NCBI GenBank assembly: GCA_015501595.1
Contig: JADNRX010000138.1
Coordinates: forward strand, 1-64,000
DNA from: Hymenopellis radicata
Lineage: Eukaryota > Basidiomycota > Agaricomycetes > Agaricales > Physalacriaceae
Direction of reading: 5' to 3'
Length of the DNA stretch: 64,000 bases
This document shows, piece by piece, positions 1-8,977 of the stretch. The position numbers were made by a program, and so were the translations under genes. Every line of letters starts with the position of its first letter. The first letter of the stretch is position 1. A model generated the notes under the pieces. The model was not told where the DNA came from and did not search any database. It saw only the letters and a program-made list of their open reading frames with translations.

Positions 1-96
1 ACGGGTCTACGGATCAAACGGATCGGATCTCCGAGATGCCCGAGTGGATCGAGTATGGGTAAACCCATGTGATCCGTTGACTCGTTGAGGTCTCTA
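1..96. mobile_element. Right end of a TAGAGACC-family hAT-like element
   Basis: The sequence ends in the inverse complement of TAGAGACCTCAACGAGTC and is dense in GATCCG and ACTCG words, as in the complete family member at 54889-56242. The next eight bases (97-104, aaaaggac) are the expected target duplication; the other copy lies outside the window. The related sequence near 17628 carries the same site without an insertion. Non-coding; presumably mobilised in trans by a hAT transposase. Confidence 0.7.
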
Positions 97-130
97 AAAA
101 GGACGAAATTAACTGGAGGACAACTTTGCT

Positions 131-154
131 GCGTAAGCCCAGACGACTGGCAGC
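131..154 (+). other. GCGTAAGCCC hairpin, copy 1
   Basis: GCGTAAGCCC is followed by a short loop and CTGGCAGC. Outer pairs are GCC/GGC, then one unpaired C, then AG/CT. One of about 19 related hairpins in the window. Confidence 0.6.
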
Positions 155-510
155 ATTCATTCAAAAAATTGGCGCCGCCGACGAGCAAGGTTGATGTCAA
201 CCAGCTCCGCAGCAACCTTCAAACGGGCTCTGCAAGGGCAGGAGCAGGCGGAAATGACGTCGCCGTCTGCTGGCAGCGGTGCTTCCGTATGTTTCTCTCA
301 TTTTTCTTTGACTATCAGTATTGCTCAAAAACTTGCCTGTGAACGGTGAACAGGACTCTCGCCACATGACTCTCCCTTTGACCACCATCAATGTATTTCC
401 TGCCTCGTTGACCTGCTACCCTTCAACGACGTGCTGGCGCTGTCTTTTCACTTTTTTCTTCCATCTTGGACCCCCTAGGACGTCAAAATTGAGCCGAAGG
501 ACGACGTTCT

Positions 511-535
511 GCATAAGCCCTAGATGACAGGCTGC
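511..535 (+). other. GCATAAGCCC hairpin, copy 2
   Basis: Same core with G to A at the CpG position, as expected from deamination. GCC/GGC plus a T-A inner pair, then GCTGC. Confidence 0.55.
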
Positions 536-1327
536 AGATCATCAAAAATACGGAGTCGTCGAGAGAGAAACTCGACGTCAAGGGTGCGCACATCCGGCGA
601 CCGACGGAGTCGTCTCCCTCTGATCAGACTTTCCCTCTCGTTCTTGCTCTTGTTAGGACATTTTTCAGCTCCAGAATGCATAAGTCCACCATATTGTGTG
701 TCAGCGGGAACAGCAGGCTTCACGCTATCTGCCGCATAGCGGTCAAGCAAGGTGTGTGCACGCATACGTTGTTGAAAGAAACTGACGCTAACTCAACCCT
801 AAGCGTAGTTCAAAGTCGAAACAAGCCAGGGACCGCGAGACAGGGTTTCTGCTAAAGAAGTTTCCCTTACGCTATCTTGCTGCTCTGGACAATGCTCTTC
901 CGGTAAGTCTGCTCATCATCATACATGGTTTTCTGACCATTTGTCCAGTCTCGTGTCCTTGATATATACGCTCCACCGGCGACACGTTTCTCGGCTGATG
1001 CTGTAAGCCGTCTGTTTCCCGTCATATTCCTACACGGGGTTCTGACTCAATTTCGCAAACACAGAACCCCAAGAGACAGAATACGAACACCGTTCCCTCG
1101 TGGTATTTTCTTCATCAATTATCTATTTCCTTAGAGTTTAAAAGTCCGGTCCGGTCCGGTCTTTTGACCTCAAACTCGGGCAACCGGCAACTGCAACCGG
1201 TCCTAAACTCACTGCTTTCAGTGCAACTGCAACCGCAACCGGTCCTGAACGTCAACTGGCTGCAACCGCAGTCTTAAGACCGGTCTGAACCGGTTGTAAG
1301 CGCTATCAGTCGCGACCGGTTGAAACC

Positions 1328-1502
1328 TGACAAAACTGTACCAGAGAGAGAGCCGTTAGATACTATACATAGTTACATGCACACGACACACCTGTACCGG
1401 AGAGAGAGCCGTTAGGGTCTCTCTCCGATCAGGCAGTAGACTAGAATGGAAACAAACAGAAAAGGAAAGAAACTACGGCTTGACACTAAGTCATCTTTAA
1501 CA
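1328..1502 (-). repeat. 3' LTR of the copia element
   Basis: On the minus strand it begins TGTTAAAGATGAC and ends TTTTGTCA, the usual TG...CA ends. 175 bp, one mismatch to the other LTR. Confidence 0.93.
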
Positions 1503-3336
1503 CCCCCCCTTGACGTGTGTCCAGTCTCAGCATTTGAACCCAACGCGAATGAAGAAGTCGATGTAACGGTTTGGTGAACAGATCCGCTACATTTTCCTTG
1601 TTTGAAACGTGTATCACGTCAATCAAGCGCTTCATGACACAGTCACGAATAAAGTGCTCTCGAATGGCGATGTGCTTCATTTTTGAATGCGCATGTGGAT
1701 CGTGGGTGCAGGCGACCGTGCCCTGATTGTCGCAGAACAACGTGGTTGGTTGAATCTGAGGGATTCCCAACTCGGCGAGTAAATTCCTGAACCAAAGAAG
1801 ATCACGCGCGCAATGGGTCGTGGCCAGGTACTCGGCTTCGCAGGAAGAAAGTGCAACGACTGCCTGTTGTTTAGAACTCCACGATAGCGGTGAGTCACCC
1901 ATCATGATGAGGAAACCTGATACCGACTTGCGCGTGTCGCCCGCGCCCCAATCAGAATCTGTCAACGCCTTCACAAGGGGTTGAAGAGTTTCGGAGCCGC
2001 CGCCTAGCAAAATGCCATAAGAAGTCGTTCCTTTCAAGTAACGAAGAAGGTGTTTGGCGGCAGTGATATGTGTGGGACCATAGTTGGACATGAAACGGGC
2101 GAGTTCACGAACGGTGAATGCGATGTCGGGCCGTGTGCAAGTGGCTAAATACATGCACTTTCCGACCACGGCAGTAAAAGGGAAAACTTTGACTCTTTGG
2201 ACATCGTCGGGAGTGAGCGCCTCGGTTTGAGGTGCTAGACGAGTTCCCGGGTCCATTGGCGTTGCAACGGAATTGCAGCGCTCAAAACCGAATTCGTGAA
2301 GTATCGAGTCCGTGTAGGATTTTTGGTGGAGTTTGATGGTTCGACTGTCAGAATCACGGTCAATGCTACAACCTAGATGAAGCCTTGGATCGCCGTTATC
2401 GGTGATCTCGAACTGAGACGCCAGTGCCGCTACGACTGCGTCCGACTCGGTAGCAGTTGTCGATGCAATGAGCATGTCATCAACGCTTGCTGCGATAATC
2501 GAATGCTCCGAACCTCGGGTGCGACGATAGACGCTCCAGTCAGATTCGGTGCGCGTAAAACCTATAGTCTCAAGCTTGGAGTTAAGTTCGAGATACCATT
2601 GTCGGCCAGCTTGCTTAAGTCCGTACAGGCCGCGTAAGAGTCTCCAGAACCCGCCGCCAATAATAGATGGCTTGCGCATATAGATTTCTTCGTCGAGTGG
2701 TCCGTTCAGGAAGGCTGTTTTAACGTCAACCTGCCTTAAGACCATATCACGATCGGCCGCCAGGGCAAGTATGAGTCGAATAGATTCCCATCGCGCTACA
2801 GGCGCAAACGTGTAGTTGAAATCTTGGCCAGGGATCTGAGTAAAACCCTTTGCGACCAAGCGCGCTTTGAAGCGCGAGATGAGACCATCACGGTCGCGCT
2901 TGATGTGTAAGACCCATTTCGAGTCAACGGCTTTGCGATCTGGTGGTAGCTGGTCAATTTCCTCATAGACGCCCTTTGCTTTAAGAGACTCCAACTCCTC
3001 ATATATAGCAGCCAGCCAATGTGTCCAATATAAAGACGACTTGGCTTCCTGCAGAGTAGCTGGATCCTTCGCATCAGGGTCGTCAATAGGATCTGTGAGA
3101 GCAGCTCCTGCAAAGGCGACTTCGGCTTGTATGAAGCGCTGGACAAGAGTGGGAAAATCTGTATCGTCACACTCCACTTCAACCTCTTGGCCGGAAACGA
3201 GGACGCTGTACAAAATATCCTCCTCCCCCTCGTCCGACGTGTGCGCAAAATTGACGACATCTTTAGCCATTAGTCGCCTGATACGCGCAGAACGACGTAA
3301 CAAGGGAGTAGGATTGTGGGTAGTAGCATCGTCCAT
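1486..3336 (-). CDS. Copia Pol: reverse transcriptase and RNase H
   Basis: Block of 616 residues. The N-terminal part is a linker; the RT domain follows with the copia signature around KWVLHIKRDRDG, then VDVKTAFLNG (palm aspartate), GLYGLKQAGRQWY, and the catalytic S-VDD-ML in place of the usual Y-VDD-M. RNase H is C-terminal, with LTDSDWG, SSCEAEY and a DNQG segment. The frame runs about 17 codons into the 3' LTR, as is common in this group. The methionine at 3336 need not be a true start: splicing out two upstream segments makes this frame continuous with the integrase block. No internal stop is seen, so the enzyme may be functional. Confidence 0.9.
   Translation of the reverse strand: MDDATTHNPTPLLRRSARIRRLMAKDVVNFAHTSDEGEEDILYSVLVSGQEVEVECDDTDFPTLVQRFIQAEVAFAGAALTDPIDDPDAKDPATLQEAKSSLYWTHWLAAIYEELESLKAKGVYEEIDQLPPDRKAVDSKWVLHIKRDRDGLISRFKARLVAKGFTQIPGQDFNYTFAPVARWESIRLILALAADRDMVLRQVDVKTAFLNGPLDEEIYMRKPSIIGGGFWRLLRGLYGLKQAGRQWYLELNSKLETIGFTRTESDWSVYRRTRGSEHSIIAASVDDMLIASTTATESDAVVAALASQFEITDNGDPRLHLGCSIDRDSDSRTIKLHQKSYTDSILHEFGFERCNSVATPMDPGTRLAPQTEALTPDDVQRVKVFPFTAVVGKCMYLATCTRPDIAFTVRELARFMSNYGPTHITAAKHLLRYLKGTTSYGILLGGGSETLQPLVKALTDSDWGAGDTRKSVSGFLIMMGDSPLSWSSKQQAVVALSSCEAEYLATTHCARDLLWFRNLLAELGIPQIQPTTLFCDNQGTVACTHDPHAHSKMKHIAIREHFIRDCVMKRLIDVIHVSNKENVADLFTKPLHRLLHSRWVQMLRLDTRQGGVLKMT
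1503..1511 (-). promoter_or_regulatory. Polypurine tract
   Basis: On the minus strand AAGGGGGGG lies directly against the 3' LTR, where plus-strand DNA synthesis is primed in LTR retrotransposons. Confidence 0.75.
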
Positions 3337-3415
3337 CTCGACATCAGAGTTGGCATCGGGAATTGCTCGTGGGCACGGGTTACTCTCAGTGGAGACAATA
3401 TTCTTTACAGGAGAC

Positions 3416-3464
3416 CTGTTGAACAGGTCAGATTACGCTCAAAGGCGAAGAGTAGTTAACATAC
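3416..3464 (-). other. Putative intron 2 in copia pol (49 bp)
   Basis: Begins GTATGT and ends CAACAG on the minus strand. Removing it (phase 2) joins the preceding repeat-rich segment to the RT block in frame. It is clearly homologous to putative intron 1, so the pair arose by local duplication. Confidence 0.6.
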
Positions 3465-3524
3465 TCCGTATGCTCAATGGCAATGTTACGCTCAGCAGCA
3501 GAATTACGCTCAGTGGCGAACGGC

Positions 3525-3577
3525 CTGTAAGAAACAGGTCAATTACGTTCAAAGACGAAGAGTAGGATTAAACCTAC
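3525..3577 (-). other. Putative intron 1 in copia pol (53 bp)
   Basis: Begins GTAGGT and ends CTTACAG on the minus strand. Unspliced, the integrase frame stops at 3574-3576; spliced (phase 2), it continues through further copies of the same short acidic repeat (pattern xxEHN/xxERN). Length and borders suit basidiomycete introns. Splicing is inferred from the frame, not observed. Confidence 0.6.
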
Positions 3578-4584
3578 TCGATACGCTCAACGGCGGGGTT
3601 ATGCTCAGTGGCAGAATTATGCTCAATGGCAGTTGGAGCAGATTGCTCCAGAACGATCCGGTCAATGCCGTCGCGAAAGCGCGGCTCGAGATCCATGGGA
3701 ATATCATCCCAGAGAATGTCAGATAATGGTGGTGAAGGAAGAAACTCTGGGAAACCATGAAATTCGACGTCACGACGAGAGCGAACAGACTTGGTCGCAG
3801 GGAACCAAATAAGATATCCCTTGGAATCGCGAGCGTAACCCACGAAACGACCTTCTTCGCCTCTCGGAGTAACTTTGTCAAGTTCGTCCGAATTGGTTTT
3901 CCTCGCGGTGACGAGCGCACCAAATGGTCGAAAATGAGAAAGATCGGGCTTCCTTCGAAACCAGTCTTGAAATGGAGTATTGTCAGGAAGAAGTGCTGCA
4001 TGTGGGATCCGGTTTTTGATATGGACACCAGCTTGGGCAGCCAATGGCCAAAACCAGTGGGACAAGGCAGCGTCGACGAGCATAGCGCAAATCATGCGCT
4101 CAATGATTTGATTTGCGCGTTCGGCAACACCGTTTTGCTGAGACGCGTCAGGAACGGTCTTTTCGTATGTGATGCCGTTGGTATGGCAGTAATCGCGGAA
4201 TTGACCCTCGACAAGTTCAGGAGCGTTGTCGATGCGTAGGAAGATGATGGAATAGCCGAGTAATTTCTCGGCAGCGGTACGAAATTCGTGGAAACATTGT
4301 AAGGCGTCGGATTTGTGTTTGAGGAAAAAGATGACAATGTAACGAGAGTGATCATCAATGAAGGTAATGAAGTAACGAAACCCACCGTAGCCGACGGGTA
4401 ACGGACCACAGATATCCGAATGAACTCGAAAGAGAGGACGATCCGCGCGATTCGTGGCTTTGCGCGGAAACTTGAGCCGTTTAATATTGGCTAAAGCGCA
4501 GATACGGCAGTTCTTGACGAGGACAGTATCGACCGGTAATCCAGTCGTCGCGCGCTTGAGCCCTTTAACGTCTATGTGACCCAT
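3574..4584 (-). CDS. Copia Pol: integrase
   Basis: 336 residues counted from a methionine that is probably internal. An HHCC-type zinc-binding start is visible (MGHIDVKGLKR ... CRICALANIK). The DDE core follows: HSDICGP (first Asp), RIDNAPE (second Asp) and GVAERANQ (Glu). C-terminal are the chromodomain-like end GRFVGYARDSKGY and a degenerate tandem repeat rich in EHN/ERN. Integrase inserts element cDNA into chromosomes. The natural upstream join is to the Gag-protease frame through a -1 shift at 4596-4602; reading back in this frame gives the expected pre-integrase sequence FYHRLMGHI. The unspliced frame ends at 3574. Confidence 0.88.
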   Translation of the reverse strand: MGHIDVKGLKRATTGLPVDTVLVKNCRICALANIKRLKFPRKATNRADRPLFRVHSDICGPLPVGYGGFRYFITFIDDHSRYIVIFFLKHKSDALQCFHEFRTAAEKLLGYSIIFLRIDNAPELVEGQFRDYCHTNGITYEKTVPDASQQNGVAERANQIIERMICAMLVDAALSHWFWPLAAQAGVHIKNRIPHAALLPDNTPFQDWFRRKPDLSHFRPFGALVTARKTNSDELDKVTPRGEEGRFVGYARDSKGYLIWFPATKSVRSRRDVEFHGFPEFLPSPPLSDILWDDIPMDLEPRFRDGIDRIVLEQSAPTAIEHNSATEHNPAVERIE

Positions 4585-6392
4585 TAGACGGTGATAAAAC
4601 CCAGGCGCTTGGCATCCTCGCTCTCAGCACCGGGTCCAAACAGAGAAGTCACCGACGGCACGGTAGCCGCGATCAAATCCGGAGTCGGACCAGAGTCAGC
4701 AACCTCTACCGTCTCAACATCCATCTTGTATAAATCCTTGACGATCGCTCCAGAGGCAAATGGAACCTCAGCTGCATTGAGGTAAGTGATTTTTCCACTG
4801 CCAGTTCGCGTGTTGACTCCCTTCTTGTCTAGTCGAGAGCCGGAGATGAGATTACAACGAGCAGATGGGATATGAAGAGCATTTGACACAGAGAAGTGTC
4901 GCGTCGTGCCATCGTACGTCGCTTTCATTACTACCTTGCCCTTTCCGACAGCCTGCGCAGACAGATTTGCTCCAAACCCATGGACACTGAGTGGAGCATC
5001 AAACGAAGCATAGTCGTCAAAGAGCTCGCGCCTATGGAAAATGTGACGCGAAGCTCCCGTATCATGGTTTACTGTGTCGTCCTGCGCAACTTCGAGATTG
5101 AGAGCGACGGCGTTAACGCGTACTTCTTCGTCAATGGTGATCTCGTCGCTATCATCACTTGGAGCTTCGAGCATAAACGCGAATTCATCCTTGATCGTCC
5201 CCAAAATATTCTTTTCTTCCTCCTCCTTAACCATCTTTGCTACTTCATCGACTTCATCATCCTCTGTGACATCCATCATTCCAGCAAAACGACTCCCCGA
5301 TCCTCCGCTCAATGCTTGCTTTCGCCGAGCGGCAATCCTCGCTTCCGGAGCAAGATGAACATCTCTCCTGCCTCGGAAATTTACTGGATACTTCCCAACC
5401 TTTCCGCCACCATACGCAAAACAATTGTCTTTTGTGTGTCCAACCGGCGTTTCGCAGAAGGAATTTTCACAGATGAGACGGCTGCGCTGCTGGGAATTAT
5501 AGGGTGCAGGACGTTTGCCAGCACGTTGCTGTGCTTTATCGTCTTTGCGCGCTGCTTGATTCGCAGCATAAACACCCGGGACAGCTTGCTCAGCCGGACG
5601 AGCTCTAGACGATCCGGCGACCAACGCGTTAACGGATACGATGGAAGGTGCGATTTTCATCTCTACCTCCTCCGTCATCAGTCGATCAATAACTTGAGCA
5701 GATGTCAAGGGCTTGTTTATGGTCTCCGCCAATCGAAGGCTCTCGCGGAGCGAGTCACGACAGTATCGCCAGTCTTCAGACCCCGTCATCTGTGCGACAA
5801 GATTCTTGGCGAATTCGGCATCCGTCATGGCTCCTGGATTCGCGTCCTGCAACTTTCCATACAGCTGAATCATCACCTCGCGCCACTGGACGGGATCAAT
5901 GCCAGGCTGGCATCGAAAGCCGGTGATTTGGTTGCGAAGAGTGAGTGCGTACAGCGAATTGGCAGGCTCAAACTGTCTCTTGAGAGCGTGCCAGGCGTCA
6001 TGAGCAGAGCGACAGTCGCGAACAACGAACAGTTTGGTGATGGGAACGGCTTTGATAATGATGGACAGAGCCCTCTTGTCCGCCAACAACCAGGCTTCGG
6101 CCGCCTTCTTCGCAGCTTCGACATCGGCTTCATTCCCAGGCACCGTAATTGTGGCAGTTGCTCCAGTGCTGTCCAAGCCTTGGATCTGTACGGTCTGCCT
6201 GAGCTCGGGAATAGCAGCCGGTTTGTAGTCAGGACCATCAACATATCGCCAATAGCCAGCAGCGTCAAGGTCAAGTTCCGCCTTTCGTTTGAACTCGCTA
6301 TAGTTGTTGGTGCCGTCCTCTTCCACCTTGATAGGGGTGAGCTTTATCCCCTTCCACTCCTTCTCATCATTGCCACTTTGCGTATTCGACAT
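4584..6392 (-). CDS. Copia Gag and protease
   Basis: I chose the start at 6392 (MSNTQSGND); the frame is open upstream to 6488, but those codons lie between the 5' LTR and the conserved Gag. The first 300 residues or so are a UBN2-like copia capsid region (DAWHALKRQF, QWREVMIQLYGKL). A zinc-knuckle variant, C-x4-C-x5-H-x4-C, sits around CENSFCETPVGHTKDNC. The aspartic protease has its active site at HDTGASRHIF. The frame ends with TAA at 4584-4586 inside the pre-integrase region. Gag forms the cytoplasmic particle; protease matures the polyprotein. Downstream expression requires a -1 shift or is lost by a one-base indel. Confidence 0.88.
   Translation of the reverse strand: MSNTQSGNDEKEWKGIKLTPIKVEEDGTNNYSEFKRKAELDLDAAGYWRYVDGPDYKPAAIPELRQTVQIQGLDSTGATATITVPGNEADVEAAKKAAEAWLLADKRALSIIIKAVPITKLFVVRDCRSAHDAWHALKRQFEPANSLYALTLRNQITGFRCQPGIDPVQWREVMIQLYGKLQDANPGAMTDAEFAKNLVAQMTGSEDWRYCRDSLRESLRLAETINKPLTSAQVIDRLMTEEVEMKIAPSIVSVNALVAGSSRARPAEQAVPGVYAANQAARKDDKAQQRAGKRPAPYNSQQRSRLICENSFCETPVGHTKDNCFAYGGGKVGKYPVNFRGRRDVHLAPEARIAARRKQALSGGSGSRFAGMMDVTEDDEVDEVAKMVKEEEEKNILGTIKDEFAFMLEAPSDDSDEITIDEEVRVNAVALNLEVAQDDTVNHDTGASRHIFHRRELFDDYASFDAPLSVHGFGANLSAQAVGKGKVVMKATYDGTTRHFSVSNALHIPSARCNLISGSRLDKKGVNTRTGSGKITYLNAAEVPFASGAIVKDLYKMDVETVEVADSGPTPDLIAATVPSVTSLFGPGAESEDAKRLGFITV
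4596..4602 (-). promoter_or_regulatory. Candidate -1 ribosomal frameshift site GGGTTTT
   Basis: In the Gag-protease frame the bases read ct-G-GGT-TTT, a perfect X-XXY-YYZ heptamer, four codons before the stop. A -1 slip enters exactly the integrase frame. The alternative is a one-base deletion in an otherwise intact element. Confidence 0.45.
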
Positions 6393-6502
6393 CAGATGAA
6401 TCTTGGGTAGGATAGTTGGAGTAGTCGGAATGTCTCGGTGTAAGCAGAAATTTGTTGTAATGCAAAATTTATTCGGTTCAGAGCACAACGGGGCCCATAA
6501 CC

Positions 6503-6677
6503 TGACAAAACTGTACCGGAGAGAGAGCCGTTAGATACTATACATAGTTACATGCACACGACACACCTGTACCGGAGAGAGAGCCGTTAGGGTCTCTCTC
6601 CGATCAGGCAGTAGACTAGAATGGAAACAAACAGAAAAGGAAAGAAACTACGGCTTGACACTAAGTCATCTTTAACA
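6503..6677 (-). repeat. 5' LTR of the copia element
   Basis: 175 bp, one mismatch to 1328-1502. The minus-strand sequence just inside it begins GGTTATGGGCCCCG, the position of the primer-binding site; I did not match it to a tRNA. Confidence 0.93.
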
Positions 6678-8149
6678 AAACCGGTCCGAACCGGGCAGTA
6701 TTACACAAAAGAGTACAGTAAACTACACTATAGCTAGGATATCCGCGTCCCAAGGTTAAGTCAGTGGTACGCAACTATACTGTAAGATGCTCTAGTAGTA
6801 ACAGACTAGTGTTCAGAGTCACTCTGAGCAGTTTTGCATTCTGTTCAGTCTACAGAGTAGGCCAAATTAGGACATCTACTAGACGTCTCTTCCTGCAGCA
6901 CTCAATACTGCATGAAATGTCATACTTCCAGAGAGTGAAATGTTCGGTTTTGAGAGCTGAACTTAATGGGATTTAAATCGAATGGTGGTTTACTACCAAA
7001 TTAGGCAATATGACGTGATTTAGCGTGATTTCACCTGTATTTTATTGATTACTCAGGCAATATGACCTCCACAAAATACCGACCCGGACACTATCTGGTG
7101 CAGAATTAACCGCTCTACATTTCGTACACTCACATCTAAGCCCGGGGATCACTGTATAACTCATAATCTAGCATATACACCCTATTTAAGCGAAAAAGCG
7201 GTTGCAACCGGTCCCAACCGGTCCTACCCGGTTGCGGATAATCTCAGAGGGGCTCAGGACCGCCAACCGCAACCGGTTGCAACCGCCAACCGGTCCGTCT
7301 CAAAACCGGTCCTAAATGGTTGCAGTCCGGTCCGGTTGGCGGTCTTTTTCAGTCCTTGCAACTGGACTTTTAAACTCTATATTTCCTAACCATTCTACAG
7401 CTTCATTTGAATCGACTCAAATCCTTGATCGACGAAATGTCATCAGCCTTGTGCAGCGCTTACGCTGCACAATCTTGTCGCCCGTAATATGGTACGTTTT
7501 CTGCGCGTTTTTTGGTCTCACTGTCATTGCTCCCGCAGCTACGGTGCCGCGGCTAGTTCACTTTTATTTACGGTGACGGCGACATTGACGGGAACGACAG
7601 CGGCTGCGATAACAGGTGCCAGAACAGGCTATCATGGCTACGATGACATTCACCCATGCCGCTCTGCAACTGGGCTGTAAGCCCTCATCCATAGACAGCT
7701 GTCCTAGGGTTCTAACTTATGACTCGCCCTCGCCGTACATAATGTACTTACAGTTTACGATATACACGATTATGATATAACAATCCATGTCTTCTCATGG
7801 TTTCTGTATATCTGCATTATACTTCCTGGGAACTCGATAGTGCACTGCCGCGAAAAAAAAAATCATGTTCCATGCTGCTTGCGCATGCCCTTAAGATGCC
7901 TTACCCTGACTCAGGTGAAGTGGGAGTGGGAGGCCTGTCTCAAGTTGCCTTGAAGCAGATAACATATGACGGTGTTGTTTGAAGCTGCTAAAAGCCACTT
8001 AAGATGTGTTGATGCACAACCTGGTGTCTGAAGGCACCTCAAGAGAATTGAGGCCCTATTGTCTTCTCAAGTGTCTCAAGATTTAGGGCCTGCCTTGAGG
8101 TGCTTTAGTGCTGAAGGCAGTTTCCTGATGTATGTGAACATGCTGTCGA

Positions 8150-8720
8150 AACCGTACAGTATTGCAGGTGCTTCTGCTGGTGGCTTTGGTCCAGTGCCTT
8201 CAGGTGAGAACTCCATCCTCGAACATTCTCATTACAATCATGTTTTGACTCAATAGTCCGTAAATCCAAGCCACAGTCAGAGCGCTCAGACTCTGCATCT
8301 CATATTTGGTATTTTATTCGAGACTTGACCTCGGAAGATGAGCCAGACTCTCTACCTGAGGCCGAGGACATGTCAAAGGAACAGCCATCAACTTCACGAC
8401 GGCACTATTTTGATGATTTTTTGAGTAGCGTAAGCCTTCAAGATGAGGCTGCAATGCTGTTGGAGGGCGCAGGCAGGCTCGGATTAGCTCCCGCTCATGT
8501 GCATTCATCGACGATGAACTGGACGGCGTTGTAGAGGTCTGCTTTTGTTGCGAGGAAATGTAACTTTGGATTTATCTACTGGCCCGATGACGTCGTGCAT
8601 GTGTCGTCGCTCCAAAGGTGCGTATTTCCTTTGACTTCTGTTTGAATCTTACACTATTACAGTGTACGTCAATTTATCCTGCGCAATTGCTCAGAGGTCG
8701 TTGACGGACATGAAAAAACA
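8150..8720 (+). pseudogene. Relic of an intron-containing gene, possibly a transposase N-terminus
   Basis: A frame from about 8150 reads up to a GT at 8205, skips an intron-like segment ending CAATAG near 8255, and continues in frame through VRKSKPQSERSDSASHIWYF and a serine/acid-rich stretch to a stop at 8532. A shifted frame beyond that has a cysteine pair (EVCFCCEE), and a second GTGCGT...TTACAG segment lies near 8619-8662. The W-F spacing recalls the entrance of BED-type zinc fingers in hAT transposases, but the zinc ligands cannot be placed. Treat as a decayed fragment of unknown identity. Confidence 0.35.
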
Positions 8721-8735
8721 TATGGACTTTTGACA

Positions 8736-8850
8736 AGTACTTGATTATCCGTACTTGCCAAATACTTGTTATTTAGGTAAGTACTTGTTAAGTACTTGCG
8801 AATGGCAAGTATGTCGCCAGGTGGCAAGTCCGGGTTTTTGGAGGCAAGTA
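8736..8850. repeat. Cluster of CAAGTACTTG palindromes
   Basis: CAAGTACTTG and close variants (TACTTGCCAA, TAAGTACTTG, GGCAAGTA) recur about seven times in 115 bp, on both strands. It resembles the palindrome-dense subterminal zones of the small elements in this window, but no element ends could be assigned. Confidence 0.5.
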
Positions 8851-8977
8851 TCTGTCAGATGGGTGTCAGGTGCACCCGGGTAGACACTCGTGCCTTGCTC
8901 TAGCCATATCAATATCACTGCGAGTCGTTCCTTAGTTCAGATTATGGAGGTACTCGTTCCAGGCGCGATACATAATC

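Larger units (their letters stand above)
1328..6677 (-). mobile_element. Ty1/copia LTR retrotransposon, full length and young
   Basis: Complete element on the minus strand with 175-bp LTRs that differ at a single base (near 1342 against 6517), and a perfect 5-bp target duplication aaacc at 1323-1327 and 6678-6682. Domain order is Gag, protease, integrase, reverse transcriptase, RNase H, the Ty1/copia order. The coding region is divided into three blocks: a -1 frame change at 4596-4602, and a section before the RT block that reads through only if two short intron-like segments (3525-3577, 3416-3464) are removed. Near-identical LTRs imply recent insertion into the hAT-like element around it. 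Confidence 0.93.
1132..7379. mobile_element. hAT-like element, TAGAGTTT family, split by a copia insertion
   Basis: The left end is TAGAGTTTAAAAGTCC and the right end its inverse complement, finishing at 7379. Perfect 8-bp target duplications tatttcct flank it at 1124-1131 and 7380-7387, which is the hAT signature. Both subterminal regions (about 1140-1325 and 7195-7350) are packed with CCGGTC, AACCGGT and GGTTGC words, plausible transposase-binding arrays. Without the copia insertion the element is only about 0.9 kb with no reading frame, so it is non-autonomous. 6683-7190 holds no gene that I can see. Confidence 0.85.
97..8130. mobile_element. CATCAGG-family TIR element, partial copy C
   Basis: The right end reads GGCAGTTTCCTGATG at 8116-8130, the inverted form of the CATCAGGAAAC terminus of the complete copies. 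Bases 97-270 align with 17630-17760 of copy A, and the sequence before 8130 is rich in CTCAAG/CTTGAG words like the ends of copies A and B. With the inserted hAT element (1132-7379) removed, the distance from the first hairpin to the right end (about 1.75 kb) is close to that in copy A (about 2.07 kb). The left part lies outside the window. I see no coding sequence in 105-1131 or 7388-8130. Confidence 0.65.

Noticed and set aside
2796..3260. 154-codon minus-strand frame overlapping the copia RT block
   Set aside because: Shadow of the RT block in another frame; ends where RT motifs are strongest and has no own signature.
4896..6410. 504-codon open frame on the plus strand
   Set aside because: Exactly antisense to the copia Gag-protease gene, which has clear motifs; the antisense product has none.
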